Position numbers and translations under genes: made by a program. Shown in pieces: positions 13,901 to 26,360 of a stretch of 64,000 nucleotides of DNA. Source of the DNA: Stercorarius parasiticus. Taxonomy: Eukaryota; Chordata; Aves; Charadriiformes; Stercorariidae. Every line of letters begins with the position of its first letter. Within the stretch, counting starts at the first letter, position 1. The DNA lies in the NCBI GenBank assembly GCA_013396915.1, contig VWZL01000265.1:825163-889162 (forward strand), given 5' to 3'. Under the pieces are notes generated by a model that searched no databases, had not been told where the DNA came from, and saw only the letters and a program-made list of their open reading frames with translations.

Positions 13901-13947
13901 TTCTTTTCTCTTTTTTTTTTTTTTTTTTTTTGAATTANTTTTTTTTT
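13901..13947. repeat. Poly(T) tract with one unresolved base
   Basis: A T/C lead-in, then 21 T, GAATTA, an N at 13938, and nine more T. The ambiguous base inside a homopolymer points to a sequencing or assembly uncertainty, so lengths here are unreliable. The tract could be the reverse-oriented poly(A) of a retrocopy, but nothing recognisable lies beside it (no reversed AATAAA close by, no known protein in the adjoining 66-codon minus-strand frame). Confidence 0.85.
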
Positions 13948-14160
13948 GTAGAATTGCTGCAACATCTTGTGTGCAAACCAGCAACCTTGGAGGTAAAGCG
14001 CTGCTGGCTTGGATTACCCAAACAAGACCAGACCAAGAGTGAATACGGTGATGGACAAATGTTCAGAGTATGGCTAACCTGCATTAAATCCATTTGACAG
14101 CTAGATGAGACACTTTGTGCACTGCAGACACCCACTACCCCAGATTTTCTTTAGGTAGAC

Positions 14161-14185
14161 TTTTTTTTTTTTTATATATATATTT
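14161..14185. repeat. Poly(T)/(AT)n microsatellite
   Basis: Thirteen T residues run into five or six AT dinucleotides. Simple repeat. Confidence 0.9.
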
Positions 14186-17100
14186 GATTCACAATGTACA
14201 CAAGCATGGAGAATTATGCTGGATTACAGTTTATTGCAGCTCACAGTGACAAACTTTGAGTCTCTGGGAAGTTTTCTCAGTCACCTAAGACCAGCCGTTA
14301 GTTTGTATGAAGGTCGCTGTACTTTATATTCAGTCTTTCTATTATTAGTCTCCCAGTCATTTTTTTTGTGTCTGTCTGGCAGTTATCATTGTACTATTTG
14401 GTAAATCACTCATAAATCCTTTGCATTATGTTTGTGGTCCCTTTCTAGCAAGAAAACATTTGTTGCTGAATTCAGAGCTATAAAGATCAGAAATTCCACA
14501 ACAAAAAAATTACTTGCATGTATTCCTGGCATTCTTAGGGACATAGCTGCTAATTGTTTCTTTACTGGATTCTAGTGGAAGTTGGTTTGGGTTTTTTTTA
14601 AGAGAAACTCCTTTCTGCCCAGGCCTACTGTCTGGGTTATCATTTGAGATAGCTTGCGGACCATGCTAACTTCAATATAGTTTGGATGAATTCATGGCAC
14701 TGAATATTCATACTGCGTATGATACAGACACTGAACCCAATTTAGTAAATGAATACTTGTAATTTCACCAAAGCCCCTCTGAGAGATTATTATGCAGATT
14801 TATGAAGGAATATTGCTGAAGCAATTCTTGGCTGTGTTTTCCGTCACTGAGGACTTAAAGTATGTAAACCTAAAATAATTTCAGACTTATTTACTGACAG
14901 TGCTTTCATCTTCTGAACTTTTCTGACATTATTTCTCTCACTGGTTTGTATCCAGCATCCCCTCCTCTGTCCTTGCCCTTGAGCAAAGAGCCAGCGTCAC
15001 AACACCTACAAGTGTTGCCAAGTTACTCCCAACAATATCCTTGCTGCCATAATGCCAGCAATCTGTTCTAATCCTGCTGCTGCAAAATTGCATTACAGGC
15101 AGGGGGATATATGGACACGGGCATGTGGGTAGTATCACTCACCTGGAAATACAGAGACCTGCACATAACCAGATTGTGGGCAGACTCTCACACCTCTTCT
15201 GTATGATGAAGATTACCTCACTATTTTGGGACCATTGACCTCATAAAAGAGGGAATAATAAGGCTGAGGAATGATGGAGATACTTGACCCAATAGTATAT
15301 TATAGTCCTTTAAAATTCAGGAAGTGTGCTGTAAGTTGTTCTCTGCGTTACCGATTTTACAGGCAGTATCTTTTTTCAAGTATCACAGCCCCCTGTATTT
15401 TTTCAGCTGTGTCCCATACCCACTGTATCACCTTCAACTTCATCCCTCTGGGTGTCAGAAAGAAAACTCATTGCTGCTTGCTAAATGTCTCTTTAAATAA
15501 CATTCTATTATCTGACTTTGCTACCAAAAATAATAGTTAAAAAAAATAGATCAGTATCCCTCACTCTAGTCAGTGTTACCTCTCCTGCCCCACTCATTAA
15601 GGGAATTAAGTCACCACTGGACCACCTCAGTTTGCTAATGGGCATGGAGCCAGATCCTGAATCCTTATTAATATTGCGTCACTCATTCCTCAGCAATAGG
15701 AGTCCTACCGCACATGAAATGAAGTAAAACATGGGTAAAGTCTTTGGGATGTGGCCCACAGGCTTCAGAAGGCTACAGCAACAGTTAAATTTTAGCATAC
15801 TGTAAATACCACGGTTCTTCTCGGTTACATTTCTTGGTATACAATATAGTAGCATATGCTTCATGGAAGTGAATTGTAAAGGCCAACTTCTGCTCTTGGA
15901 TTCAGATCTCCTTGACTTCACTGAGACTGCAGAGCAAGGGAGCCTGGTGACACCTGCAAGCAGCAAGTAACCATGGCAAAGTCTCCATGGGGGAGCTGAG
16001 GGAAAGATCAGCAGACAATTCCTGAAGGTTTCTTGTGCTTTGTGTAAATTGTCACACTGAGGCTCGTTTTAGCCATGCTTTGTGTGGTGAACACGCACAC
16101 ATACATCTTGAACTCCTTTTACAAATTAGTGTGTGATAGAATAAGGCAAGTGAAGACTACGGGCCAAAAAGCTAGAAAATCTGCATGTCGGAGAGACATA
16201 GCAAAAAGAAAAGAGTTGGAGATAGACAATGATGGGAAAGAATAAGAGAGCTGGTGCAAAGCAGCTGTTTTTCTTCTTTTTTTTTTTTTTTGGTAAACAA
16301 TAGTTTATGAACTTATTTCAAAAGGTTTTCCTGTTTCAGTCTTCTCCATTTTTTCTTCACATTTCTTATTTTTTCCTGGATTCCTTTTCTGTCTTCATTT
16401 CCCAGTCCTCTGTCTTTTTCTCCTCGCTACTCTGTGCTTGATTGACTGTCAAGATAGATATGGGAAGAGGGAACTATCTTTGAAAATGTCAAAGAGTAGC
16501 TGCGAAAAGACACATATTTGCACACTTTACAGGAAACATGTTCAACTCTACACAGATAGAAGCCAAGATACTGAGGTACAGAAAAGTAATTAAAGAAATC
16601 CTCCTCCTTTCTACTCTGCAATCACTAAACTATCACTAGCACAAGTAAAGCATGAGATGGTTGAAACTTAAGGACGGGTCCAAGCACTCAGCAATGTGTG
16701 AGTGAAAACAACGAAAGCCAAGTTGCAATTTTCGGAGAGTGAGTCATTGCTGTAATTGACTCGACTAGACCAATAAATTGCACATGGCTTAAGGACATTT
16801 TTCTCACTGTCAGGAAATTCCCCTTCTCTTGCTGCACCCATTCAATAGGACCAATGAGCACCGCAAGCGTTGGAAGGTTTGAGATGAGCTTTCCTCAGGC
16901 GCTGCTGAGCGTTTATCATCTTTTAAACAGAATCATACAAATCTGCATGAACTGCAAATAAGCGGCACTACGCTTAACATCTCAGTGCCAGGAAGTGATG
17001 ATGTTGTTCCACAAAACATCACCCCAATCTCCTCTCAGGAGCCCTTTTCAACACCCATCTCAGATAAAATTCCAAGGCTTGCAAGATAGAACTGACTGTG

Positions 17101-17784
17101 CCTGACTCATAATCAGCTTGGCTTGAAGATCATTATTTATGGGTGCTAATAAGAAGGAGTTTGAGGTGGTTCTCTCAGCTACCAGGACTCCACCTGCCAG
17201 CTGCAGGGGCCAGGCACAATTTTGCAGCATTTGGAAAACTGGGCATGGTGGCGGGGAGATTAGGAAGGCAGAGATTATTCAAGAGCATGTTGAGATTTTC
17301 CGCAGAGCACTGACACCTTTTCTCTAACTTTATAATGCAGCAGTTTCATAAAAGGTTATGAAACTTTTTAAATGTAGCAGCCCCAAGTAGCAATGGCAAG
17401 GCTGTATGTTATCTTTTTATTTACAGTTCTTTAGCGGTGCCAACCTCCTTACTGATGGTACAACCTGCTTTCCTGCTGCTTTTCCAATGGACCATGGATA
17501 TTTTTGTCATTATCTTCTCCTCCTCTATAAATGTACAGAAGAAAGTATTAAGCTTAAGCACTGGCTGAAATTTTGGGGGGATACTGATTCTTACAGGACA
17601 TTATTCTTGGCTCACATCACCAAGTTACATTGGAGTTGTGACCGTCCACACTGTAGAAGCCAGTGCTTGGCTCCATCCATCATCCTCCAGCAAGTCAAAT
17701 GGCTTCACTGTTTGTGGTTTCTGACCTGGGCCAGCGCTGAACTAGATGAGAAGCCTAAGGGCTGCTGTAAATAGCCAGCCAGCT
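14186..17784. other. Unique non-coding sequence
   Basis: No gene is supported. The longest frame is 122 codons (17406-17774, plus). It directly follows a good acceptor-like pyrimidine tract ending in ACAG at about 17,426, but has no recognisable protein. A 15-T run lies at 16277-16291. No transposon ends were seen. Confidence 0.55.
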
Positions 17785-17811
17785 ATGCCAGCCATGCCAG
17801 CCATGCCAGCC
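17785..17811. repeat. 9-bp minisatellite, three perfect copies
   Basis: ATGCCAGCC is repeated three times in tandem (17785-17793, 17794-17802, 17803-17811), flanked by degenerate relatives (AGCCAGCCAGCT before, ATGCTTCCC after). A minus-strand frame reads it as a Trp-Leu-Ala repeat, which I regard as incidental. Confidence 0.9.
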
Positions 17812-20560
17812 ATGCTTCCCAGCTAACCTGCTCAGAATCCAAGGCATAATCAAAGTTCTGCTGACTCCCAGAAAGACTGGTAAGCTCCAGCTCTGGAGGT
17901 GCTTCTCGCTTCAGCAAAGAATAAAGGAAAATTGTTGGTAATATTCTAAAGCTATATTTTTGCTTGAATATGTACACAATAGGAGGCAGTAAAGGGGGAA
18001 ATTCCAGATACAGTACATTTACAGTAAGTACAAAATATTTCTGCCCCCAGTAATTCATCCAGCCCAATATAGTAAACCCCTTCAGGCTGTCACACACAGG
18101 AAGCACAGAAATTAGAGAAAAAGAAAACAAGAGAGCATCCGAAGTCTACTTTCCTTCCAACATTCATTTCTATACAGTGATCATTTTATGATCTCCTTAA
18201 TTTCAGAGTTCATTTATCCACCAAAGCAGAGCAAATCTCTTGCTCTTCAGTCGAGGCCGATCTTTTACTTTGTACATAAAGCTCTACTGTATTGTCTGAC
18301 ACTAAGCTTTTCTCTAGATAGCATACACCCAAAGCATGTATAATTGCAGGTATTTGTAGTAATGATAAACTGTAGAACATTAGCTGTACTTTTAATTTGA
18401 AGAGGATGCTTCTGTGATGAAGACAGAAGTTGAATGTAACAGAGCAGTTTTGTGTCTAACAAGTACCTTCTTTTGAAAAAAAAAAAAAAATTCTTTGAGC
18501 TTTAAAAACCAAGTCTGAGGCATCACACATAAGCAAAATCTGTTACTATGGATTTCTTGGCAGTGTTTGAGATATAAATGTGGTTTTCCTTTTGTCCAAA
18601 TGACAAAAAAATTGTAGGCAAGCAAGCTTCTGGATACAGAAGGTGCAGTCACAGTCTTGTCTGGGTCGTATAATGCCCACTGAGATCTGCTTTAAGTTCT
18701 AACTGAGGTTTTTGGAACCCTTTTCCTTCTGTTTGTACAAATTGCTTCTCACACAAATAGCATGCTTTCTAGTGGAAACTCACAAGGCTCTAGAGCATGC
18801 GAGCCTAACACTTGCTTCTCTCCATGAAAACTTCAGAGTGTAGAAAAAAATCAGTTACTCAAGAATTTATGAAAAGTGGAACGAGTGATGTGAGTACAGC
18901 TGCAGGAAATTCATTTTATAATCTGAATAGCTGCTCAAGATTTTTTAGTAATAACCACCTAGTTTTAATGGGGACATTTTCATATTGCTCATTCTCTATT
19001 CCTGAATAACCATCTGATATTTTGTTTGTTAGAAGTACTTGCAATATCATTTAAATGAAGCAAAGCCGTTCATTTTCCTTCTTTTCCACCTCAACAAGAT
19101 TTGCCTTTTTTGACTCTGAAAAGCCCATCCACTTCTGCTAGTCAATCCTCTCCAAACACTGTGTGAAGACGTTCAGTAAATCCCAAATACACCTTACTAT
19201 GCCACTAACGCCATCCATCATCGTTTGCTCTCCAATATCAATCTTCTCCTCTCTCTGTTTGCACTCGGTACAAGAAGGAGCTCCGAGAAGGTGACCCGCA
19301 TGACTCCTATCTTAAGTTATCTGCTGTGGTCCCAGAAGTGATTCATGATCATATCAGAGCTATCTCCCTGGTGCTGTTTTGTCCTTAAGGCTTCGGCAAT
19401 TGCAGAGACTGACTAGAGACTCCAATCAACCATCTGGTGTCTGCCAACTGTAGTGTCTAGTCAGTCGGGTTACACTGAATGCAAAGAGAAATGTGTTTTG
19501 TATTTGGATCCCTAATACGCTCATCTCTTCCCATGGGCCAAGCAGAATATTAAGCAGGTGCAACTCTAAAAGGCTGGGATGGCAGCGGAAGAAAACCTTA
19601 GATTTAAAGAGAGTGTTTAAAGTCAGCTTTAAAGTTTGACAGAATGGAAGGGCTAGTATAACGTACGCAGCAGCTCTGTACGGGCAAAGGATGGATTTAA
19701 TAAGTGACAGGACTTTTCCATCAGTTCTTTCTACAATTTTATGAACTGTTTTTAATTATAATTTGCCTATTTATACGTGATTAGAATGTTGTTAAGGGAG
19801 TTCATTTTTTTTTCTTTAAACTCTGCTTGTCCTCTAAATAATAAAAAGGAAATACTAGAAGTCTGAAAAACTCATTACATGCCTTTTGCCAAATATTTTT
19901 CAGAGCAGGCTGCATTAATCTGTGCCTCACATAGACTGTTTTATTCCATGTATTTTGAGATGAGCCTTTCCCCCTAGATCTCTCCCTTTCCTTTCTCCCC
20001 TCCCATGTATACCACACAACTGGAAATACAAATGCTTTTGCCAGACCCAGTCTTACCACATTACTGCCACGTGAAAAGTCCTATTAGTTATAAGCCCTTA
20101 ATAATAAGCTTCTTACTCAGCTGGTTTCCTTCTACCATGACAAGTTTTATCACGGGCTTGCACAATCACAGCAGCCAAGTACTTGAATTGGCCATTTGGG
20201 GAATTATTTCTCGAAGGTGGCAACACTATCTGCCTCAGTACCATGTACTTCTAGGCAGAGGGCACTAAGGGCATGTCCTCCATGGCATTTTGCCACCTCA
20301 GTGTCCCATCCTTGAACACTAGAAGCAGTCATTGTGTCCTTGAATCGCAATTTTCGTAATACTGGTCACTCCTGAGTTATGTGCATCAGTTGTTCGCGGG
20401 CTGATTTGATGGGTAATATCGTCCATGGGCTTGAGACTGGCCAGGAAAGTGCTGTGGGATTTTCATCCTTTTCACTGATTGCGATGTGAACCGTAAACTG
20501 GCATTATATTCACTGTTTTGTTTCTACAAACTAAAAAAGCAGACACGGGGCAGCTGCACT
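17812..20560. other. Unique AT-rich non-coding sequence
   Basis: No gene is recognised. A 15-A run lies at 18476-18490. Open frames are at most 115 codons and featureless. Confidence 0.55.
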
Positions 20561-23080
20561 GCAGGAGACAGCAAGTTAGCCATGGACCCATTTAATTTAA
20601 GCCAGAGGGAAAGCCAGGCTGGCCACAGCAGTGCTGGTCCGCCTGTGCAGGATGATGACAGCGTCTGCAGGGGTGCATCTTGACCCGTGCCCCCAGCCAT
20701 CCCTTTCCCCCCAGGGACAACGGAGTGGCAGGGCACCTGCTGGCTCTGGAGGGATTTCCCCGCATTCCCACCCACTTTCCAGCTGCCCAGGGCTGTGGCC
20801 GGGTCCTGTCCTTCAACCCAGCCTGACCTTGATGACCAGAATTTGTCTGTTAAGGCGGCAGGATCTGATAAGCAGCCAAGGTTTAAATACCTGCTCGAAC
20901 TGGTACGGAGCGAGGCTTTGAGCCTGCAGCTCCCAAGCCCCGGGGGGGTACCTCACTTACTTGCCTGCTCTCCATTCTGCCTCCCTCTCTGCCTCCGGCC
21001 GAGATCTGAAATTTCATCCAACACCTGACAAGCCTTCCCCATCAGAGTGATGTTGAACGTGCGAGCGTCTGGCCTGAGATCTGGTCAGAAAAACGTGCTT
21101 TCCTGCAGAAGCTGGATTTTTACACAATTACCTGGTCAGTTCTCCTCGGGTTTAAGACCACAATTAAAGCTCAGGTTCCGGCTTATACCTGTTCTTCAAA
21201 ATTTATTATTCAGTTTTTCCTTTTACACCAGGGTAAATAAGGAATACCTGTGCCTGCCAGAGGAAATTAGTCCGGTGGAGGTACAAATGGAACAAGAATA
21301 AACAATTTCTCATCTAAATATGAGGGAAAACACAGAAGCTTGCAGTTCCATTTGATACCATATAAATTCTCCTTTAGGACATACAAATATGGACAGAGGC
21401 TAAAATTTTGGATTGATTCTTATTTTGCTTACTCAGTTTGTCTCTCTCTTTTAAGGAAGAATGCCTGCAGTGAAGTCTAGATAGAAAAGAAAAGTGAACT
21501 ATGATTTTTAACTGAAAACAGAAAATCCTAAGAAATCAAGCTCTTAACTTCCGAGAGCAAGTGCTTCAACACCAGCGTGTTGAAATCAGCTTATCGGACC
21601 TCTTCATTTGATAGATTTTAACCAGGGCTGTCCATGTGTCACACACTTCCAGAGCGCAGCCTTGTCCAAAAGTAAAACCCCCAAACAACTTACAACGGCA
21701 CCAATAATAAATCCTGGGGAGGCAGTTCAGGCTATATTTACTATATACCATCTGCACTGAGCCCTGAGAGACATTATGTTCCACATTCCCTGTCTGTACT
21801 ACGGAGAGCTTTTCTGATGTGTAAACCATCATTTATCTTGTCTTTGATTCCCTTCATGTGACCTTTTTCAGAGTATGGCAGTATAACATCCTTGCTATGG
21901 CAGGCTCTGAGACCATTTGAGGACAGGCCTCATAAAGCCTGCCTTTAACATTAATCGATCACTTTATTATGGAAGTAAATCAAAGCAGTTAAACTCAGGT
22001 CTTCTGGGAGTTGAAGGTCAAACAGGGAAAAACAAACTTTATTCTGGGAAGAACATAGAAAAATTCTTTCAGCCCCATCCCTTTGTTCTTTACCTTAGAG
22101 GCATGGCAAAAGCACATACTACACACAGCATTTGGGGAAGTACGAAAGCAAATATACGTTAATACACACAAAGTATTTGTGTCTCATCACCTCTTCTTCT
22201 CTTTATTCCAAGCAATTTTGCAAATCCCTTCTTTCATGTCCCAGAAAGCAGAGGCTGGAGAGAGGGGGTGATCGAGGAGAGAATACAGACCCACTTGCCT
22301 TCCCGGCAGCTCAGCTGGAGAGGCAGAGGAAAGGAGGAACGAGCAGTGCGGATGAAGGCTCTGGCAGATCCGATCTTTATTTGTCATTGCCCCACACCGT
22401 ACCTTCACTGATATACTTTGAGAATTGCAGAAGGACCTCCACACCTGTGTGTATGTAGTCTGCAGGAGCACGGGTACAGTTGTAGGTGTTGGTGAATATG
22501 TAAATGTTTTCAGAGAGGAAATTCAGCTTAAAGAAGTTTTACAAACAAGAAAATCTGCAACTTCAGTCTTCCTTAACTCTGCAGGGTTGGACAAACTGAC
22601 ATCTTCCCATCTTCTAGCGAGTCTGGAGAGGTACCCTTCTCCACCACAGTCGAGCTTCTCTGTGGTGCCCCAAACATGAGTGGCCTCAGTGCTTTATCAC
22701 TCTAACCCTCTGTATCTTGAACTAAAATCTGGAAACTAAGGCTGGAAACAGCACCCCAAGACTGAGTGAAGGGGCTGCGTGAGAAGGAGAGCCCAGCAGA
22801 AAGCTGCTGCTTCACTGTGTGCCCCGGATTGAGGCGATGCTGATACCCAGGACTCGCTCCTTCCCCACCAGCTGCAGTGCCTGAGGGGCTGCCCAGGTCC
22901 CCCCAGCCTGCAGGAAACACTGCCTCTGCTTGGCAAGCCCGTGTGAAACTGAAAAGCTGTCCCTTCCCACCTTGGCGATGGGACGGAAGAGCAAGAGGCG
23001 TTGCATGGGCGAGGATGCCCCTCGAGCGTGACAGCAAGCTGTCTGACAGCCGAGGGCACACGAGCAGAGACTTTACCATC
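20561..23080. other. GC-richer non-coding interval with overlapping open frames
   Basis: Two patches (about 20,560-21,080 and 22,690-23,080) are visibly richer in G+C than their surroundings and hold several overlapping open frames on both strands (up to 126 codons at 22702-23082, minus, and 113 codons at 20687-21028, plus). None has a recognisable domain, and the presence of open frames on both strands is what low stop-codon density in GC-rich DNA produces. Exonic or regulatory sequence is possible but not shown. Confidence 0.45.
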
Positions 23081-23147
23081 ACCTTGGACCGGTCTCGAAT
23101 TTCTGTGCCTCAGTTTTCCCTTGCTGAAATGAGGAATATCAAATACT
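23081..23147 (+). mobile_element. MIR-like (CORE-SINE) fragment
   Basis: The segment runs ACCTTGG, then a diverged stretch, then CTGTGCCTCAGTTTTCCC, then a degenerate CTGAAATGAGGAATAT. It matches in order the central and 3' part of the MIR consensus as I know it (accttgggcaagtcac..., tctgtgcctcagtttcctca, tgtaaaatggggataa). MIR-type SINEs are ancient, tRNA-derived and mobilised by L2-type LINEs. They are present in amniotes but rare in birds. The fragment is short and diverged, so a chance match is not excluded. Only the portion downstream of the tRNA-related head is visible. Confidence 0.6.
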
Positions 23148-26040
23148 GATTTTTTTTTCCCGTTTCATTTGTATTGTTTGTTTTGAAGAAAAGAGTCCTC
23201 AACACTGACTTTGCTTTCAGCCTTGCACCCTTCCGGCCCTGTGATCTGACGCTGAAGTGTTTCCTTGAACCGTTTTGCTTTTTGAGTTACCTTGGATTTT
23301 TCAGGGCTTCACAAACACACAGGCACACCCAAATGACACAGGAGGGTGTTGGTCAGTAATGAGCTTTCTAGTCAGGGGAACCTGCCAGTTTAATTTGTTT
23401 CTTTGTAAGACAAAACCATTTTTTAAACACAGAAATTTGCTGACATAGCAAGTAATATGAGTGCAAGCACCGATCAACTATTACTTACTGAATTCAGCGT
23501 GCTGAAAAGTGTGGCAGTAACTTTAAAGAACACATGTGAAGATGTCATCCCTGTCCTGAAGTGTCCAAAATTTAAATGTAGACACGTGGTGACACACCAA
23601 AAAGCACCGCTGGGAGCAGGCAGGGTTAGGAGAGGCAAAGGTTAGAAAATAAGATGATGCCACTGATCAGTTATGGAATGTTCTTATCTTGGCATCTCCA
23701 TTAGAAACATAATAAATAAGCTTATTTTAATGGGATTAGAGCAACAGTTGACTCACAGACGAGGTAACTACTCAGGAAAAATGTGCATGTGAAGGAAGTG
23801 ATTCCCAGCCCCAGGAAGCAAGACACAAGTGTTTATGGGTGAAATGACAAATAGACTATCGTAAGCAGAGCTGTGAATGGAGCGGGAAGCATGGGTAAAT
23901 TTATGGTAGATCACAGAGACAGAAAAGCAGGCAAAGAAGAGTTATATAGAGTATACGTATCTATCGTATCTATTAATGGAAGGCTGAGGAAGGGGCAAGA
24001 GCACTGTCAGCTTGAAATATAATACGTTTCATGGGGTTATGTTTTCCTATTTTTAAGTGATTTCATCTCTTTTTCTTTTATGCAGTGAATCATCTGAAAA
24101 GAACAGGGAAAGCTGACTGCACTATTAATTAGAAGAAAATTGAAATATAAAAGTGCTATCAAGTACACAGCACTAAAAACCTAGAGCAAGTATACATATT
24201 TCCACATCTCTGTCAATTACAGTAGTATTAAAAGTATTACCAGTAGAGCAGAAAAATCAGAAAAAAATATGTTTTCAGTATCACAGTGACCCTTTTAGGC
24301 CTGAAGTGCTGGGAAAGGGAGTTGACTCAAAAATGGCATGATGCTGCCAGTCAGAGAGAGAAAGGTCGTTTTTCTGAAGAATTCTCTGAAATTTAGCCAG
24401 GTTGATTGAACAGCACAGTGTGGGTCACAAGGTTCAAGAGCAAGACTACGTGAGTGGTCGCAGAGTGGTAACTATTACTCTAACCACAGACACAAAGGAA
24501 AACGGAGGCTGCCCTAGAAATTATGAGTTCTTAGTTATGGTTGTTTCTGATGGCAGGCACCCATAGCATCAGAGATGGGCTCCTATCCTAAACGGAGCAT
24601 GGGAAATGCAGTGTCCATTTGAAATAAAGTAAGGGTCCAGCTCCAAAAATTTCAGCTGACACCTCTTCTGAGACAAGCACAATAGGATGCCTTGGCTCCA
24701 AATCCCCCTTCACTTCTAGCAGGAACGTCAATATGAATCCGAATGCTGTGGCTGGGGCCCGTACCTCTTAAAAGGGTCTCTGGTTTGGTTTGGACAGGCA
24801 TCCAAATCCCAAACGATCTGAACCTCTGGGATACACCCAATTAACTTGGAAATATTTATAGCAGGACTTCCTGAAAAATCTTGGTGCTTTCTAATTCTTA
24901 GTAGGTCAAGGAAACAGAGGACTGAATATTCTAATATTCCTGTCCCTCTGACAACCGCAAATTCAAGGGTCCAAGTAAAAGATGCAAAACATGGAAGATT
25001 TTTTCTGAACTGTCTCAAATCTCAGCAAAAGGTTCAGCTGGGTTTTGCTTTGAGTATTTGAATGAAAACTTGACTTATTATTTCATCCCAACAGGCTCAT
25101 ACACTACGTTAACAGTCAGTCAGTGTTGGAGTACTTCCCTCTGTATTCACATGTGCATGTAAATAATTCCAATAATTTCCCTGGACACAAATTCCAGCTA
25201 ATGGTTTGTTTCTAACTATAATGTTTGTCTCTGTGCACGCTCCCTCTTCAACATGCCATTTCAGCGATATAAGATATTTTTTTTTTATCGTCTTGCAAAC
25301 TGACAATGCAGATATGTTCCCAGGTTAAAAAAGAAAATGGCCAAATTTTTCCATCAGGATTCCCATCTGAAATGGTCCTCTCTACCTGAAAGGTATAAAT
25401 ATTCATCTGTCTGTCTGAGCTAAAACCTACTCAGCGTTTCAGTGTGTGGTTTTTTCCTGATGTGGCTGTTCTACAGAGACAGACACAGAGTTATTTTGTC
25501 TAACCACTTACAGTCCTGACTCCTCAGATTTCAGCGTCCCCCAGACTGTTAGAGGCCAAAGCCTGAACTTACTGGCAAACCTTTTAAAAGATAATTTCAC
25601 CTGTATTTTTATGTAGGTTGTTCAACTGGATTGGTGGCCACTGTTCCTAAGAGTATTTACAATCTTTATACAGCTGATGTGTGACAAAACACGCTCTTTT
25701 TGTGCTGCTCTCCTGCATTTGGTAAAACGTTTCTGATTTGCTGGATGAAGCTTAATGAGCAGAATTCATTCACTTTACAGTGTAACTTCTCATAAAAGCA
25801 GACAGATTTATTAACTTGCTAGCACTCTAGATAGGAAAACTAAGCTTAAGTGTTGGCTTTGAGATTGTCAGTCCGAAATGACAACACTTGCAAATGGACC
25901 CGCTTGTACACCTATGTGCTGTAGCTCCACTGGAATAAAATACAGCCAGGAGGGCTATTTTCATGATATACTGCATTCATAATCAATTTTTATATAATCT
26001 TTTCCTCTACTTAAAAAATAGAACCTTTCAGAAAATGTAA
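23148..26040. other. Unique non-coding sequence
   Basis: No gene is seen; open frames are at most 96 codons. A 9-bp tandem pair CGTATCTAT occurs at 23956-23973. No transposon termini are recognised. Confidence 0.55.
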
Positions 26041-26360
26041 AACACCATTGTTCAATGAAAAATATATAATAACTAGCTTGGCAAATGTTGTATGTGAAAT
26101 TTCAACAGAAACCATAAATTATATTAAATGCCCAATAAAAATGTTCAATCAAAAGCTCATTTTAAGATACATTGTTAATGAACTGTATGAAATGATGCTT
26201 AATCAAACCCCGACACCTTGCAGGGGAGAGAGATTCCACAGGACCTCAAGAGCACTATTGTTCTGAACAAAAGATAACAATAGAACAGGGTAATTAATAG
26301 TCTGCACTCCCCTGGCATTCTCCAGGGAATTCCAATTTCTAAACGAGCTCCATTGTTTTT
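26041..26360. promoter_or_regulatory. Candidate regulatory element: cluster of SOX-like motifs
   Basis: Five ATTGTT/AACAAT cores lie within 311 bp: 26047-26052 (in CCATTGTTC), 26171-26176, 26257-26262, 26276-26281 (inverted) and 26352-26357 (in CCATTGTTT). The middle pair forms an 8-bp inverted repeat, CTATTGTT...AACAATAG, with a 13-nt spacer, similar in layout to paired SOX sites. SOX-family HMG factors bind WWCAAWG-type sites. Enhancer function is inference; the region is AT-rich, which raises background. Confidence 0.3.

Noticed and set aside
17409..17774. Exon following a good 3' splice-site-like sequence
   Set aside because: Acceptor-like pyrimidine tracts ending in AG are frequent in T-rich DNA, and the 122-codon frame has no similarity.
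21565..21584. Hairpin TTCAACAC-CAGC-GTGTTGAA
   Set aside because: Eight-bp arms with a short loop are expected many times by chance in 64 kb.
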